From Planctomycetaceae bacterium (GTDB lineage: Bacteria > Planctomycetota > Planctomycetia > Pirellulales > Pirellulaceae): a stretch of 39,160 nucleotides of DNA. A model generated the notes under the pieces. It ran no database searches. It was not told the origin of the DNA and was given only the letters and a program-made list of their open reading frames with translations. The stretch spans positions 1-39,160 of the forward strand of contig JAAYDI010000116.1 of the NCBI GenBank assembly GCA_012729315.1, in the 5' to 3' direction. Shown one piece after another: positions 1 to 7,448 of the stretch. Positions within the stretch are counted from its first letter, which is position 1; every line of letters starts with the position of its first letter. A program made the translations under genes and the position numbers.

Positions 1-420
1 TCACCTACGGCATGGTCTCCCATGTGTGAATATGGCCTTCGGCCAAACACCTCGTTGTGCTCCCATTTCTGGGGCGTTGCCCCAGGCTACGGTGAGAACT
101 GACCTTCGGCCAGACGACAGCTATCCCGGTACCGCACCCCTGGTGCAGGGTCGCCAACCTGACACAGCGTTCGCAGTGAGAAGGAAACCGTTAATGCGAA
201 GTGGCTCACCGGTGAAACAAATGTCAAAACCGGCACCAGGGCCGTTTCTTCGGGCCTTTCACCACGCCAGGCTCAACCGGTCCGCTCCTTCAGCACGGCT
301 AACAAGTAAGCCACACGATCACATTCCCGAATTCGTGAATTTTCAAATACCCTGATCGCTCTCCCGAGAAATTGCGTTCCTGCACCTGCACCACCCCGTC
401 TCGCCACAGGTCGCTTGACG
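1..420. repeat. Repeat-rich spacer at window start
   Basis: I see no convincing gene here. The stretch holds a phrase around 28-110 (palindromic GGCCTTCGGCC, then GGGGCGTTGCCCCAGGC) that resembles dispersed non-coding repeats which I remember from planctomycete genomes. Two shorter sequences recur elsewhere in this window. Positions 282-311 are identical to 14144-14173 (30 bp). Positions 359-387 match 23221-23249 with one mismatch (29 bp). The open frames through the region are best read as chance frames over repeat DNA. Confidence 0.5.
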
Positions 421-497
421 AGTCCCGCAAATCCGATTTCAATCAGGGGCGGTGCGTGGATGCCGTCCAGACGCTGCGGTACAACTGGCATTCCTGA

Positions 498-572
498 CCA
501 ATACCAATACCAATACCAATACCAAATTATCCAATACCAAATTACCCAATACCAAATTACTCAATTTTCCAA
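498..572. repeat. Tandem repeat (AATACC)n and 14-mer
   Basis: About four to five copies of the hexamer AATACC (around 500-525) run into roughly three copies of a related 14-mer, CAATACCAAATTAC (around 530-562). The tract is AT-rich against its GC-rich surroundings. It ends about 55 bases before the start codon of the ThuA-like gene, so it lies in that gene's likely promoter or leader region. Confidence 0.85.
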
Positions 573-623
573 CGCCCCTGCCCCGCTCGCTGCGGGGAAT
601 GTGGCCCTGCTGGGAGATGACCG

Positions 624-1601
624 ATGGCTGCGGTGCGAGCGGTTTACTGTCTGTGTAGTGCATTGCTGGTGGCGGCCGTGGCTGCATCCCTGGCGCAAGG
701 GGCCGACCCGCCGGTGCCCCCTGCGCGCAGCGCGGTGCTGCAGGTGCTGGCCCAGGCGCGCGGCGTTCAGCCAACGGACCGGCCTCTGCGTCCGCTGACC
801 ATCGTGCTGTTGGCAGACAAGAAGGACCATGGTCCTGGCGAGCACGACTATCCGCGCTGGCAGTCGCGCTGGGCGCTGCTGCTGGGCGGGGCAGCGGCCT
901 CCACCGAGCAAGCTGCGAATCTCACCGGAGCCGACCTTCCGGATCCGTCCCTGGCAGACGGTGCGCCGCAGGTGCGCGTGGTGACTGTGCAGTCGTGGCC
1001 CAGCTCAGAGCAGTGGGCGAGCGCCGACCTGGTCGTCGCGTTCTGCTACCTGGCCTGGAACGAGCAGCGAATTGCGGAGGCGCGCCAGTTCCTGAAACGC
1101 GGTGGCGGGCTCGTGCTGATCCACTCCGCCACATGGACGATGCCCGAACCGTCTCTCGACATCGCGGGACTGGTCGGCGTGGGAGGCTTTGTGAAGTACC
1201 GGCACGGCCCGATTGATCTGACGATCCGTCAGCCGGACCATCCGATCTGTGCCGGGCTGCCACCCACCATCGCGCTGGTCGACGAAAGCTACTTCCCCCC
1301 CACTCCGGCGCTCGACACACAGCGGGTGCAGGTGCTCGCGACCTGCCAGGAGGAGCCGAACGAGGGGGAGGCAGGACCATCGTCGCAGCCGATGTACTGG
1401 ACCTATGAACCAGACAATGAACCGGGCAATGAACCGAAAAAGGGGCGGGTGTTCGGCTGTGTCCTGGGGCACAACAACTTCACGTTCGATCATCCGTACT
1501 TCCGCCTGCTGCTGTTGCGCGGGATGGCCTGGGCCGCGCACGAGGAGCCCTCCCGGTTCGACGCGCTCACGCTCCGGTCCGCATCTGTAACAGATGATTG
1601 A
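624..1601 (+). CDS. Exported ThuA-like domain protein
   Basis: A 325-residue protein with an N-terminal signal peptide (hydrophobic stretch about residues 7-25, cleavage near AQGA). The body looks like the ThuA fold, a class I glutamine-amidotransferase-like domain common in planctomycete sugar-related gene sets. Visible pieces are the strand LTIVLLADKKDHGPGEHDYP, the strand-turn VVAFCYLAWNE, the stretch RGGGLVLIHSA and the C-terminal GCVLGHNNFTFDHPYFRLLLLRGMAWAA, all placed as in ThuA-like proteins. Start chosen at the ATG preceded by GGGAGA. An acidic insert contains the short repeat EPDNEPGNEP. The substrate is unknown; ThuA was named from a trehalose-use operon, but that role cannot be transferred here. 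Confidence 0.85.
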   Translation: MAAVRAVYCLCSALLVAAVAASLAQGADPPVPPARSAVLQVLAQARGVQPTDRPLRPLTIVLLADKKDHGPGEHDYPRWQSRWALLLGGAAASTEQAANLTGADLPDPSLADGAPQVRVVTVQSWPSSEQWASADLVVAFCYLAWNEQRIAEARQFLKRGGGLVLIHSATWTMPEPSLDIAGLVGVGGFVKYRHGPIDLTIRQPDHPICAGLPPTIALVDESYFPPTPALDTQRVQVLATCQEEPNEGEAGPSSQPMYWTYEPDNEPGNEPKKGRVFGCVLGHNNFTFDHPYFRLLLLRGMAWAAHEEPSRFDALTLRSASVTDD

Positions 1602-1730
1602 CCGTTGACGTCCTCCCCCGCGACACGCCGCGCTGTCTGGGTCGCCATGACGAGGCCTGCTCTGACAAGGCTTGCTCGGCGCACAGCACGCGACATCAAC
1701 CCCGGAATCACTCCGGAACAGGACCCTGAC

Positions 1731-2093
1731 ATGCGTTACGGCACGATCATTCAGTACTTCGCGGACAAAGGGTACGGGTTCATTCGCCCGGACGTGGGCC
1801 CGCGCATCTTTTTCCATATCACGGCGTTGGGGGGCTGTGAACCGCCGCCCACGATCAAGCTCGGGCAACCGGTCAAGTTCGAACTCATGTCGACCGAGGA
1901 ATTGCAGGCACGCACCGGCTCCCGGCGAGGCGGTGAGGAGTCCAGCGCGCACGCGCCGCCGCAGCGTGCTCAGGCCAAGCGTGTCGAACTGATCGACCGC
2001 ATACCGGGCGGTTCACTCGATGATGTCGCCAACAGATACCAGCCCAGGCGGCATCCGCGCGCCCGGCGCACGAAGCCGACCTGGAAGAAATAA
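1731..2093 (+). CDS. Cold-shock-domain nucleic-acid-binding protein
   Basis: About 120 residues starting at the ATG at 1731, which follows AACAGGA; an upstream TTG at 1605 in the same frame would add 42 residues with no family resemblance. Residues 3-60 form an OB-fold cold-shock domain: YGTIIQYFADKGYGFIRPD matches RNP1 (KGYGFI) and RIFFHITAL matches RNP2 (FFH). The tail is basic and low-complexity (RRHPRARRTKPTWKK), as in many CspA-like proteins with extensions. It is expected to bind single-stranded RNA or DNA in the cytoplasm. It converges with the oxidoreductase gene on the other strand and shares a hairpin with it. Confidence 0.8.
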   Translation: MRYGTIIQYFADKGYGFIRPDVGPRIFFHITALGGCEPPPTIKLGQPVKFELMSTEELQARTGSRRGGEESSAHAPPQRAQAKRVELIDRIPGGSLDDVANRYQPRRHPRARRTKPTWKK

Positions 2094-2112
2094 GGCGCCG
2101 ACCTGGGAGAAG

Positions 2113-2152
2113 CCAGGACGCCCGTGGTGCGGGCGCGGCGCGGGCGTCCTGG
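2113..2152. terminator. Bidirectional hairpin terminator
   Basis: A perfect 12-bp stem (CCAGGACGCCCG at 2113-2124 and its complement at 2141-2152) around a 16-base loop, lying between two converging genes. There is no long T tract, only ATATATTG after it, so it may work with or without Rho. Confidence 0.6.
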
Positions 2153-2188
2153 ATATATTGTCAGCGCAGCGCTGTTCGCGCCGGCGGG

Positions 2189-3508
2189 TTACAGCGTCCA
2201 ACCTTCCCGGTAGTCGCGGCGGATCAGCGCGGCGGCCTCCGGACAGTTGGTCGCCTGCAGCGCGGCGGCGTCCCAGGTCAGTTTCTGGCCGGTCCGCAGC
2301 GCGACATTGCAAAGCAAGGCGGCTTCCGTGAGCGCGCCCGAGTAGTCGAAGTTGCATGTCGTCGGACCGCCCGTCTTGCACGCCTCCGTCCACTCGCGAT
2401 GGTGACCGATGGAATCCGGAATGAATGGATCCGGTCGCTTGAAATCCTGGTACTGAGCTTCCGGCAGCAATTGATGGTTCCCGTAGTCGGCGATCAGCAT
2501 GCCGCGGGAACCGATGAACAGCACCGCGCTGCCCCACTGCGGAATCTGCCGCTCCTTGACCAGCTCCGGATAGGCGCCGCCGTTGTACCAGTGCAAGGTT
2601 ACCGGTGGCAGATCGCCACGTGCCGGGTATTCCTGTCGCGCAATGGTCCACCGCGCCGTGCTCTCAGGATGCACCGGTCCACGCGCCTCGATCGACGTCG
2701 GGTGCCGCAGTTTGAGCGCCCAGAAGGCGAGATCGCAGTAGTGGCAGAAGAAATCGCCCAGTTGGCCGTTGGCGAAGTTCCACCAGTACCGCCACTGGAA
2801 CGGGGCATACGCCGAGTGATACGGCCGATAGGCGGCCGGCCCCAGCCACAGATCCCAGTCCAGCGAGGCCGGCACGGGAGGCTGATCCTGCGGTGCGTCG
2901 GGCTGCGACATGTCGGCGGGCTGCGCAGGTCCGTCGAAGTTCGCCCCCAGCCAGACGTGGACTTCACCCACCGTGCCAATCGCGCCGGACTGGACAAGTT
3001 CCACCGCCCGCCGGTAGTTGCTCCCCTCGTGAATCTGCGTACCCATCTGAGTTACCAGGTTCTTCTCGCGCGCAATCGTGGCCATCATGCGCGCCTCGTA
3101 CACACTGTGCGTCAGCGGCTTCTCGCAGTAGCAGTGCTTGCCCAACTTCATGGCCATCACGCCGGCCGGCGCGTGCGTGTGGTCGGGTGAGCCAATCACC
3201 ACGGCATCGATCTGCGCATCCATCTCTTCCAGCATGCGCCGGAAGTCCTGGTAACGTTTCGCCCGCGGAAACGCCGCAAAGGTCCCCGCGGCCCGCGCTT
3301 CATCTACATCGCACAACGCGACGATGTTCTCGTGCGCACAACCGTTCACGTCGTCGCCGCCGCGACCGCCGACACCGATCGCGGCGATGTTGAGCTTCTC
3401 GTTGGGTGAATTGGACTGAGCGAAATTGAGGCTGCCATAGGTGGTCCAGACTCCGGCCGCCACGGCAGTGGTACGGAGCATATCACGGCGGGAAATGCGC
3501 GTAGACAT
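2189..3508 (-). CDS. Tat-exported Gfo/Idh/MocA-family oxidoreductase
   Basis: A 439-residue protein. The N-terminus carries a twin-arginine signal (SRRDMLRTTAVAAG, residues 6-19). A Rossmann NAD(P)-binding fold follows (IAAIGVGGRG, residues 41-50) with GSPDHTHAPAGVMAMKLGKH and the family signature EKPLTH at 129-134. The C-terminal half (about 160-439) is the GFO/IDH/MocA alpha/beta dimerisation and substrate domain, including WWNFANGQLGDFFCHYCDLA. Such exported proteins are numerous in planctomycetes and are thought to oxidise or rearrange sugar derivatives in the periplasm; the substrate here cannot be told. Start chosen at the ATG preceded by AAGGA. The 3' end faces the cold-shock gene across a hairpin. 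Confidence 0.93.
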   Translation of the reverse strand: MSTRISRRDMLRTTAVAAGVWTTYGSLNFAQSNSPNEKLNIAAIGVGGRGGDDVNGCAHENIVALCDVDEARAAGTFAAFPRAKRYQDFRRMLEEMDAQIDAVVIGSPDHTHAPAGVMAMKLGKHCYCEKPLTHSVYEARMMATIAREKNLVTQMGTQIHEGSNYRRAVELVQSGAIGTVGEVHVWLGANFDGPAQPADMSQPDAPQDQPPVPASLDWDLWLGPAAYRPYHSAYAPFQWRYWWNFANGQLGDFFCHYCDLAFWALKLRHPTSIEARGPVHPESTARWTIARQEYPARGDLPPVTLHWYNGGAYPELVKERQIPQWGSAVLFIGSRGMLIADYGNHQLLPEAQYQDFKRPDPFIPDSIGHHREWTEACKTGGPTTCNFDYSGALTEAALLCNVALRTGQKLTWDAAALQATNCPEAAALIRRDYREGWTL

Positions 3509-3754
3509 AGTGTCTGATCCTTGGTGGGAAATACGTGGAACAATACAAGCGTGCCTTGCCAGTATACTACAGCAGCCCCCGCCACTGCAGCACCGCCACC
3601 ACGCCCCGCCGGGCCCCCCAAGACCACGACCAAAGACTAGACCGCCTCACCGCACGACTTAAGAACAGGACGCTGCCTCCCGACCAGACCGCTGCGATCG
3701 TCGAAACGTCGATGCGTCACGTGCCGCGCGACAAGAACAGCCGCAACTGACCTG

Positions 3755-3988
3755 CTACTGCTTCGGCAGATCCTTGGAACCCACGATGGTGAGGTTCATG
3801 CCGATCTGGACACTGACGGACTTGTCACCCACTTTGATGTTGGATTTGCCGTTCAAATGCCAGCCCAGCGAACCCGTCGAAAATTCCTTCACCTCGGCGG
3901 TCATCGGAACGCCGTTGACCGTCACTTCAACCGGTTGTGCATCACGCAGGAATTCCGCGCGAGTCACGGGACAGCTTGATTTGGCCAT
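3755..3988 (-). CDS. Small conserved-looking hypothetical protein
   Basis: A 77-residue protein that I do not recognise. It begins MAKSSCPVTRAEFLRD and continues with alternating hydrophobic strands (VEVTVNGVPMTAEVKEFSTGSLGWHLNGK, then SVSVQIGMNLTIVGS), which suggests a small all-beta fold. No signal peptide is visible. A strong ribosome site AAGGAG sits 7 bases upstream of the ATG, which supports it as a real gene. It stands alone, with 246 bases of apparently empty spacer between it and the oxidoreductase start. Confidence 0.75.
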   Translation of the reverse strand: MAKSSCPVTRAEFLRDAQPVEVTVNGVPMTAEVKEFSTGSLGWHLNGKSNIKVGDKSVSVQIGMNLTIVGSKDLPKQ

Positions 3989-4102
3989 GTCGTCTCCTTG
4001 CGAAGGCTCGGTGGATCCAGCACACTAGCAGGCAGCAGCAACTACGGACCAGGACAACAACTCCAGTCCAGTGTGTTCATCGAGAACGCATGGTAACAGT
4101 TT

Positions 4103-4456
4103 ACCCTCCGGTTGCAATACTTGTGCCACATGCATGTGAAAAGCAACTCGTATCGTGGCAGCAATCGCGTTTTGTTCGTGTGTCGATGGAAGTCACGTTT
4201 CGTGACCTGTTCGCGCCACGCGAACTGTCGTCTTGAACCGTAGCGCGGCGCCCCTATCACAGCCCGGGGTAAGCCACGCCTCGCGGCGCCACCCGTGGGT
4301 ACACGTGCCCGAGAACATGCCGGTCGAGCCACAGATGCCGCGCCGAACCGGCGACCTCCGAGACCGAGACCGAAAGCAGCCACGGCCGCGCTTCCGCAGG
4401 CCCGGTCGGCAATGTGCGGCTCGAGGCGGGCAGACTGGAGTCAGAGTGTCTGTTTC
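4103..4456 (+). repeat. Long dispersed repeat, copy 1 (full form)
   Basis: The longest copy of a repeat found three times in this window in the same orientation. Positions 4103-4431 match 34014-34339, and 4246-4456 match 38872-39082 (211 bp, no net indel). Inside lie conserved palindromes: CACATGCATGTG at 4127-4138 and GTCACG-TTT-CGTGAC at 4192-4206. The part from 4246 onward, starting CGGCGCCCCT, can occur alone (copy 3), so the element has a modular 5' part. No transposase or conserved reading frame is seen. It ends about 60 bases before the tRNA-Lys remnant that bounds the mobile element. Confidence 0.85.
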
Positions 4457-4514
4457 AACGGAAATCGGCACCACAAAGAAGGCCCTAAACCATTTCGGCG
4501 TAAGGCTTTACAAG

Positions 4515-4560
4515 AGTGCCCCCCATTGGACTCGAACCAATAACCCTCTGATTAAGAGTC
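4515..4560. repeat. attL: tRNA-Lys 3' remnant (46-bp direct repeat)
   Basis: These 46 bases match 13901-13946 with a single mismatch (C at 4533, T at 13919). The segment corresponds to the 3' part of tRNA-Lys, from the anticodon loop through the T arm and acceptor strand. It is the piece of the original host tRNA displaced when the element inserted. Identity stops abruptly at 4560. Confidence 0.92.
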
Positions 4561-4654
4561 GCCCGCAAACCATTGCCAAGACCCCACAAGGCCGTATTTC
4601 CCAGCATTCGTTGACGTCCTGGGAGCGGCGCAAATCGGCAAGACCGGCGATTCG

Positions 4655-4675
4655 TCAACATTCGAATCAACATTC
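4655..4675 (+). promoter_or_regulatory. Candidate arm-type integrase sites, left end
   Basis: Two copies of TCAACATTC (4655-4663 and 4667-4675) spaced 12 bases start to start, 95 bases inside the left attachment repeat. A pair with the same spacing and nearly the same sequence (TCAACACTT, TCAACACTC) occurs at 13813-13833 near the other end. Tyrosine integrases of tRNA-targeting elements bind such direct repeats with their N-terminal arm domain. Confidence 0.5.
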
Positions 4676-4689
4676 CAGACCACCGAGAC

Positions 4690-4722
4690 GGCCAGCGGGA
4701 TGGACCCTGCCGGCCTTTTTCG
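4690..4722 (+). terminator. Rho-independent terminator near left end of element
   Basis: GGCCAGCGGG, a 5-base loop, then CCCTGCCGGCC followed by TTTTT. The stem is about nine pairs with one mismatch. No protein gene lies just upstream, so it may end a short transcript from the element edge or insulate the element from host transcription. Confidence 0.6.
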
Positions 4723-4839
4723 TGCGCGACCGGCCGGGGGAATCCAAGGTCAAACGGTCGGTGGTTTACAGCCGCGTTCGGGGCCAAGAACTATTTCCGA
4801 GAATCTCTTTCCCCCCCGTTAGAAAAAATGCGCCGCGAT

Positions 4840-4950
4840 CCTAATATACCGCGCACTTTGTCCGCCTGATTCTCCATGCGCGCTCACGCGACAAACGCCG
4901 GCGGTTCCTAAAGTGACAATATACCGTCACTGGTACGCTATATCTGAGGG
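4840..4950 (+). promoter_or_regulatory. Probable promoter/operator of element operon
   Basis: Intergenic DNA before the first element gene. It holds a perfect inverted repeat AGTGAC-N8-GTCACT (4912-4931), whose spacer AATATACC also occurs at 4843-4850, and AT-rich TATATC at 4939-4944 that may serve as a -10 box. The palindrome overlaps where a polymerase would bind, so an operator for one of the element's own HTH proteins is plausible. No clear -35 is seen. Confidence 0.4.
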
Positions 4951-5058
4951 GTGTGGCCTCCGACGCCCGCCGACACGGGCCGGAACCGACTGTTGACTCA
5001 TTCTGCAGTCTCGGTAGATTTCGGCCAGTGGCAACGTGACACAACGGAGGACCACAAC

Positions 5059-5553
5059 GTGAGCGACGCCCAGCCTGCTAATGGCCAGACGACATTATCC
5101 GTACGCAATATCACCGACTTGCTCAACGTCGACAGATCGTATGCGTACAAGTGGCTGCGCCGGGGGTACATCCGGCCGATCCCGGGCACGAACCCGCGGA
5201 GGTTCTCGTTGCCCGCGGTGTTGGGCGCGTGCATCGGGCTGGACCTGCAACGGCGCGGCGCGTCGTGGCAACTGGCGTTCCAAGTCAGCGCGGCCCTGTC
5301 CAGATACTCATTCGAGCAACTGAAGGACGCATTCGACGCGGGCAAGAAGTACATGCTCTGCGCCGGGCACAAGGTGAGTTCCTTCGGGCTGATTAGCGGC
5401 GACGCGCTCCGGAGTCTCGAAGTCGACATCACGTCGGCCAATTGTGTCGGGACGCCGGTGGTGGTCCTGGACGTCTTGGCGGCCTATGGCGACTTCGCCG
5501 TCAAGATCGCGGAGATTCGGGCGCAGCATGAAGCGGAGGGAGTCACGGCGTGA
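5059..5553 (+). CDS. MerR-like helix-turn-helix protein of the element
   Basis: A 164-residue protein if started at GTG 5059, which has GGAGG eight bases upstream; a longer frame reaches back to 4951 without a better signal. Residues about 14-65 read as a MerR/excisionase-type winged helix: LSVRNITDLLNVDRSYAYKWLRRGYI followed by RRFSLPAVLGACIGLDLQRRG. The rest (SWQLAFQVSAALSRYSFEQLKDAF onward) is helical and not recognised. As first gene of the element operon it is a good candidate for its regulator. Its stop overlaps the next start (GTGA), implying coupled translation. Confidence 0.75.
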   Translation: MSDAQPANGQTTLSVRNITDLLNVDRSYAYKWLRRGYIRPIPGTNPRRFSLPAVLGACIGLDLQRRGASWQLAFQVSAALSRYSFEQLKDAFDAGKKYMLCAGHKVSSFGLISGDALRSLEVDITSANCVGTPVVVLDVLAAYGDFAVKIAEIRAQHEAEGVTA

Positions 5554-5897
5554 TTCGGGCGAACGGTAAGGGTAAACGCGAGCGCAAACCGGGGCCGGGC
5601 GTCATCGACGACGACTGCGTCTACACGGTGTCCGAATTGCTCCGACGGACCGGAATTAGTCGGTCGGTATGGGAGCAACATTTGCGCCACGTCATCCCGG
5701 TGCGCAGGCTGAACCGAACTGCCCTGTTTGTCGCCGGCCGCGACTGGAATGATTTTGTCCGCGGGCAACCGCCCGATACGAACACAAAAAAAGCCGCCAA
5801 CGGTTCGTCACACCGCGGCGGCCGTGATTCGGACTACTCGTTCGCGTCCTCGTCAACCCTCGATTCGTCGTCCAACAAACACGAGAGGATGACATGA
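5550..5897 (+). CDS. Small HTH/excisionase-like protein
   Basis: 115 residues from GTG 5550, overlapping the previous stop by four bases, with GGAGGGA upstream. Residues about 24-70 (VYTVSELLRRTGISRSVWEQHLRHVIPVRRLNRTALFVAGRDWNDFVRG) look like a helix-turn-helix followed by a short wing, as in MerR-like excisionases that read a target and bend DNA. The C-terminal 45 residues are Ser/Asn-rich and probably disordered. Its stop overlaps the next ATG (ATGA). A directionality factor role is inferred from size, fold and position only. Confidence 0.65.
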   Translation: MIRANGKGKRERKPGPGVIDDDCVYTVSELLRRTGISRSVWEQHLRHVIPVRRLNRTALFVAGRDWNDFVRGQPPDTNTKKAANGSSHRGGRDSDYSFASSSTLDSSSNKHERMT

Positions 5898-6670
5898 CCG
5901 ATGATATGCCTGTCGGCGACGACGATCAAGCGCCCAGCGTTTGGTTTTTCAAGATGACCGACGACGACTTCGCGGTCTGCCGGCAATGCGGCGTGACGGC
6001 CTACGGCGTATTCTCTTATCTGGTGGCCCGGCAAGGTAGCAACGGGCACTGCTTCCCGTCTCAAGCAACGATCGCGGACAGGTTGGGTTGTAGCGTCCCC
6101 TCTGTCAAGCGCGCTATCGCCGCGCTACGTGCGGCCGGCTTCATCGAGGTTCAACGCAACGGACATCACAGGAATACCTATCGGGCCATCAGAGCAGGGA
6201 TCAAATTGATCCCTCATGCGATAGAGCAGAGATCACATTTGCGCGGGACGGGAGCCAAATTGATCCCTGAGCAGGGATCAAATTTGCGCACTAATAAGAC
6301 TCATAGAAATAAGACCCAACTAAAAAGAACCAAACGCGCGCACGCGGCGATCGACTGGGACGCGATCGAGTGGCCCCCTGAACTCGACACGCCCGAGTGT
6401 CGCATGGCATGGGCCGAATGGGTCGCTTACAAGACCGAACGCGGCGAAGGCTACAAGTCGGCCATGAGTGGCCGCAAGGTGCTGGCGGCCAAGCGAGGTT
6501 GGGGCGCTGCCCGCTTCGTCGCGGCGATTGACTGGTCAATAGCGAGCAACTACGCCGGCATTTGGGAAAAGAAGAAAGACGGAGCCACCAATGGAAAACC
6601 ACACAACCGATCGGCCGACGCCATCCGACGCGAGCGCTACGACCCCAACGCCGTTGGCGGCGACTTCTAG
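5894..6670 (+). CDS. Replication-initiator-like HTH protein
   Basis: 258 residues, coupled by ATGA to the gene before it. Residues about 15-100 match the winged-helix domain found at the N-terminus of phage and plasmid replication proteins (HTH_36/Rep_N-like): VTAYGVFSYLVARQGSNGHCFPSQATIADRLGCSVPSVKRAIAALRAAGFIEVQ. A polar linker (about 101-155) follows, encoded by repeated DNA, then a helical C-terminal domain (WPPELDTPECRMAWAEWVAYKTERGEGYK). The layout, with DNA-binding head, repeat-encoded linker and partner-binding tail, recalls lambda O. The next gene is a DnaC-like ATPase, like lambda P in role. Its 3' end overlaps that gene by 80 bases. Confidence 0.72.
   Translation: MTDDMPVGDDDQAPSVWFFKMTDDDFAVCRQCGVTAYGVFSYLVARQGSNGHCFPSQATIADRLGCSVPSVKRAIAALRAAGFIEVQRNGHHRNTYRAIRAGIKLIPHAIEQRSHLRGTGAKLIPEQGSNLRTNKTHRNKTQLKRTKRAHAAIDWDAIEWPPELDTPECRMAWAEWVAYKTERGEGYKSAMSGRKVLAAKRGWGAARFVAAIDWSIASNYAGIWEKKKDGATNGKPHNRSADAIRRERYDPNAVGGDF
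6192..6340 (+). other. Candidate replication origin inside initiator gene
   Basis: Three direct repeats of the form GAGCAGRGATCAMATT begin at 6192, 6224 and 6269. The first is part of a perfect 19-base palindrome (AGGGATCAAATTGATCCCT, 6196-6214), and an inverted copy lies at about 6257-6268. An AT-rich stretch follows at about 6281-6335. Repeats followed by AT-rich DNA inside an initiator gene is the arrangement of the lambda origin within gene O. The codons here encode only a polar linker, so the DNA is free to carry such sites. Confidence 0.5.
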
Positions 6671-7418
6671 GTCGTCGGTGCGCGAGCAAATGGCCTTCTA
6701 CGCCAACCTGACGCCGGAAGAACACGCCGCAATGGAGCGAGAACGCGACCGCGCGATCGCGGAGCGGGCGGAGCGATATCGGGTCGAGGATGCCGCGGCG
6801 AAGCAACGGCAATTGCTCCGGGTCCTGCAGGAGTCGGTCGGCAAACGCTACCACGACTGCACGTTCGACAATTACGAACTCTACGACCCCCGACAAAAAC
6901 CCGTCGTCGGGCAATTGCGGGACATTGCCGCGGGCGTCAGCGAGTGGACCCGCGCTGGCCGGGGGTTGATTCTCTACGGTCCCTCGGGGACCGGCAAAGA
7001 CCATTTGGCCACGGCCCTGATGCTGCACGCGGCCCGTGAATGTCGAATACCCTGCATCGCATTACAGGCACGTACGTTCCCATTTCTGCCGTTCGAGGAA
7101 GCCCGTCTAATTATCGACCACTATTCGCGCTGGGAACTCGCCGTCGTCACCGTTATCGACCCCGGAGCCTCCACCGAATTCCAAACGCGGCTCTTGGGGA
7201 ACCTCCTTGACATCCGTTATCGCCGGCAATTGTCGACGTGGCTCACCGTCAATTGCCGAACGAAGGAAGACGGCCAAACACTCCTCGGTACCGCCATATT
7301 CGACCGATTCCTCCACGACGCCATCACGTTCTACTGCGACTGGCCGTCATTTCGCGAACGAACAGTCAGGAGACCGGCCCGGCCCGGCGTTCCGGCCGGG
7401 GGTGGCGGGGGCGGTTGA
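6591..7418 (+). CDS. DnaC-like AAA+ ATPase (helicase loader-like)
   Basis: 275 residues, overlapping the initiator gene by 80 bases and starting at an ATG with GGAG upstream. Residues 1-95 are a charged helical N-terminal part; DnaC/DnaI-like loaders use this part to touch the helicase. Walker A is clear, GPSGTGKD at 130-137. The usual Walker B (hydrophobic-DD) is replaced by VIDPG at 188-192, leaving one acidic residue followed by proline. FDRFLHD late in the sequence may hold an arginine finger. The C-terminus is glycine-rich (PAGGGGGG). It probably loads the host DnaB helicase at the element's origin; the degenerate Walker B leaves its ATPase activity open. Confidence 0.75.
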   Translation: MENHTTDRPTPSDASATTPTPLAATSRSSVREQMAFYANLTPEEHAAMERERDRAIAERAERYRVEDAAAKQRQLLRVLQESVGKRYHDCTFDNYELYDPRQKPVVGQLRDIAAGVSEWTRAGRGLILYGPSGTGKDHLATALMLHAARECRIPCIALQARTFPFLPFEEARLIIDHYSRWELAVVTVIDPGASTEFQTRLLGNLLDIRYRRQLSTWLTVNCRTKEDGQTLLGTAIFDRFLHDAITFYCDWPSFRERTVRRPARPGVPAGGGGGG

Positions 7419-7425
7419 CCGAAGA

Positions 7426-7448
7426 CCGTCTGATTGGGAATCAGATGG
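7426..7448. terminator. Hairpin after loader gene
   Basis: A 10-bp stem with one G-T pair (CCGTCTGATT, GGG loop, AATCAGATGG) eight bases after the loader stop codon. No T tract follows, so it may be a processing or pausing site rather than a strong terminator. 7449-7607 holds no gene that I can support. Confidence 0.4.

Noticed and set aside
498-572. CRISPR-like array
   Set aside because: Units are 6 and 14 bases with no spacers; it is a simple tandem repeat.
4515-4560. A second tRNA-Lys gene
   Set aside because: Only the 3' half is present; the 5' half with the D arm is missing, so it is an attachment-site remnant.
4233-4844. Plus-strand frame across the long repeat and the tRNA remnant
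   Set aside because: It spans repeat copy 1 and the attachment site; similar frames appear in the other repeat copies only because the DNA is repeated.
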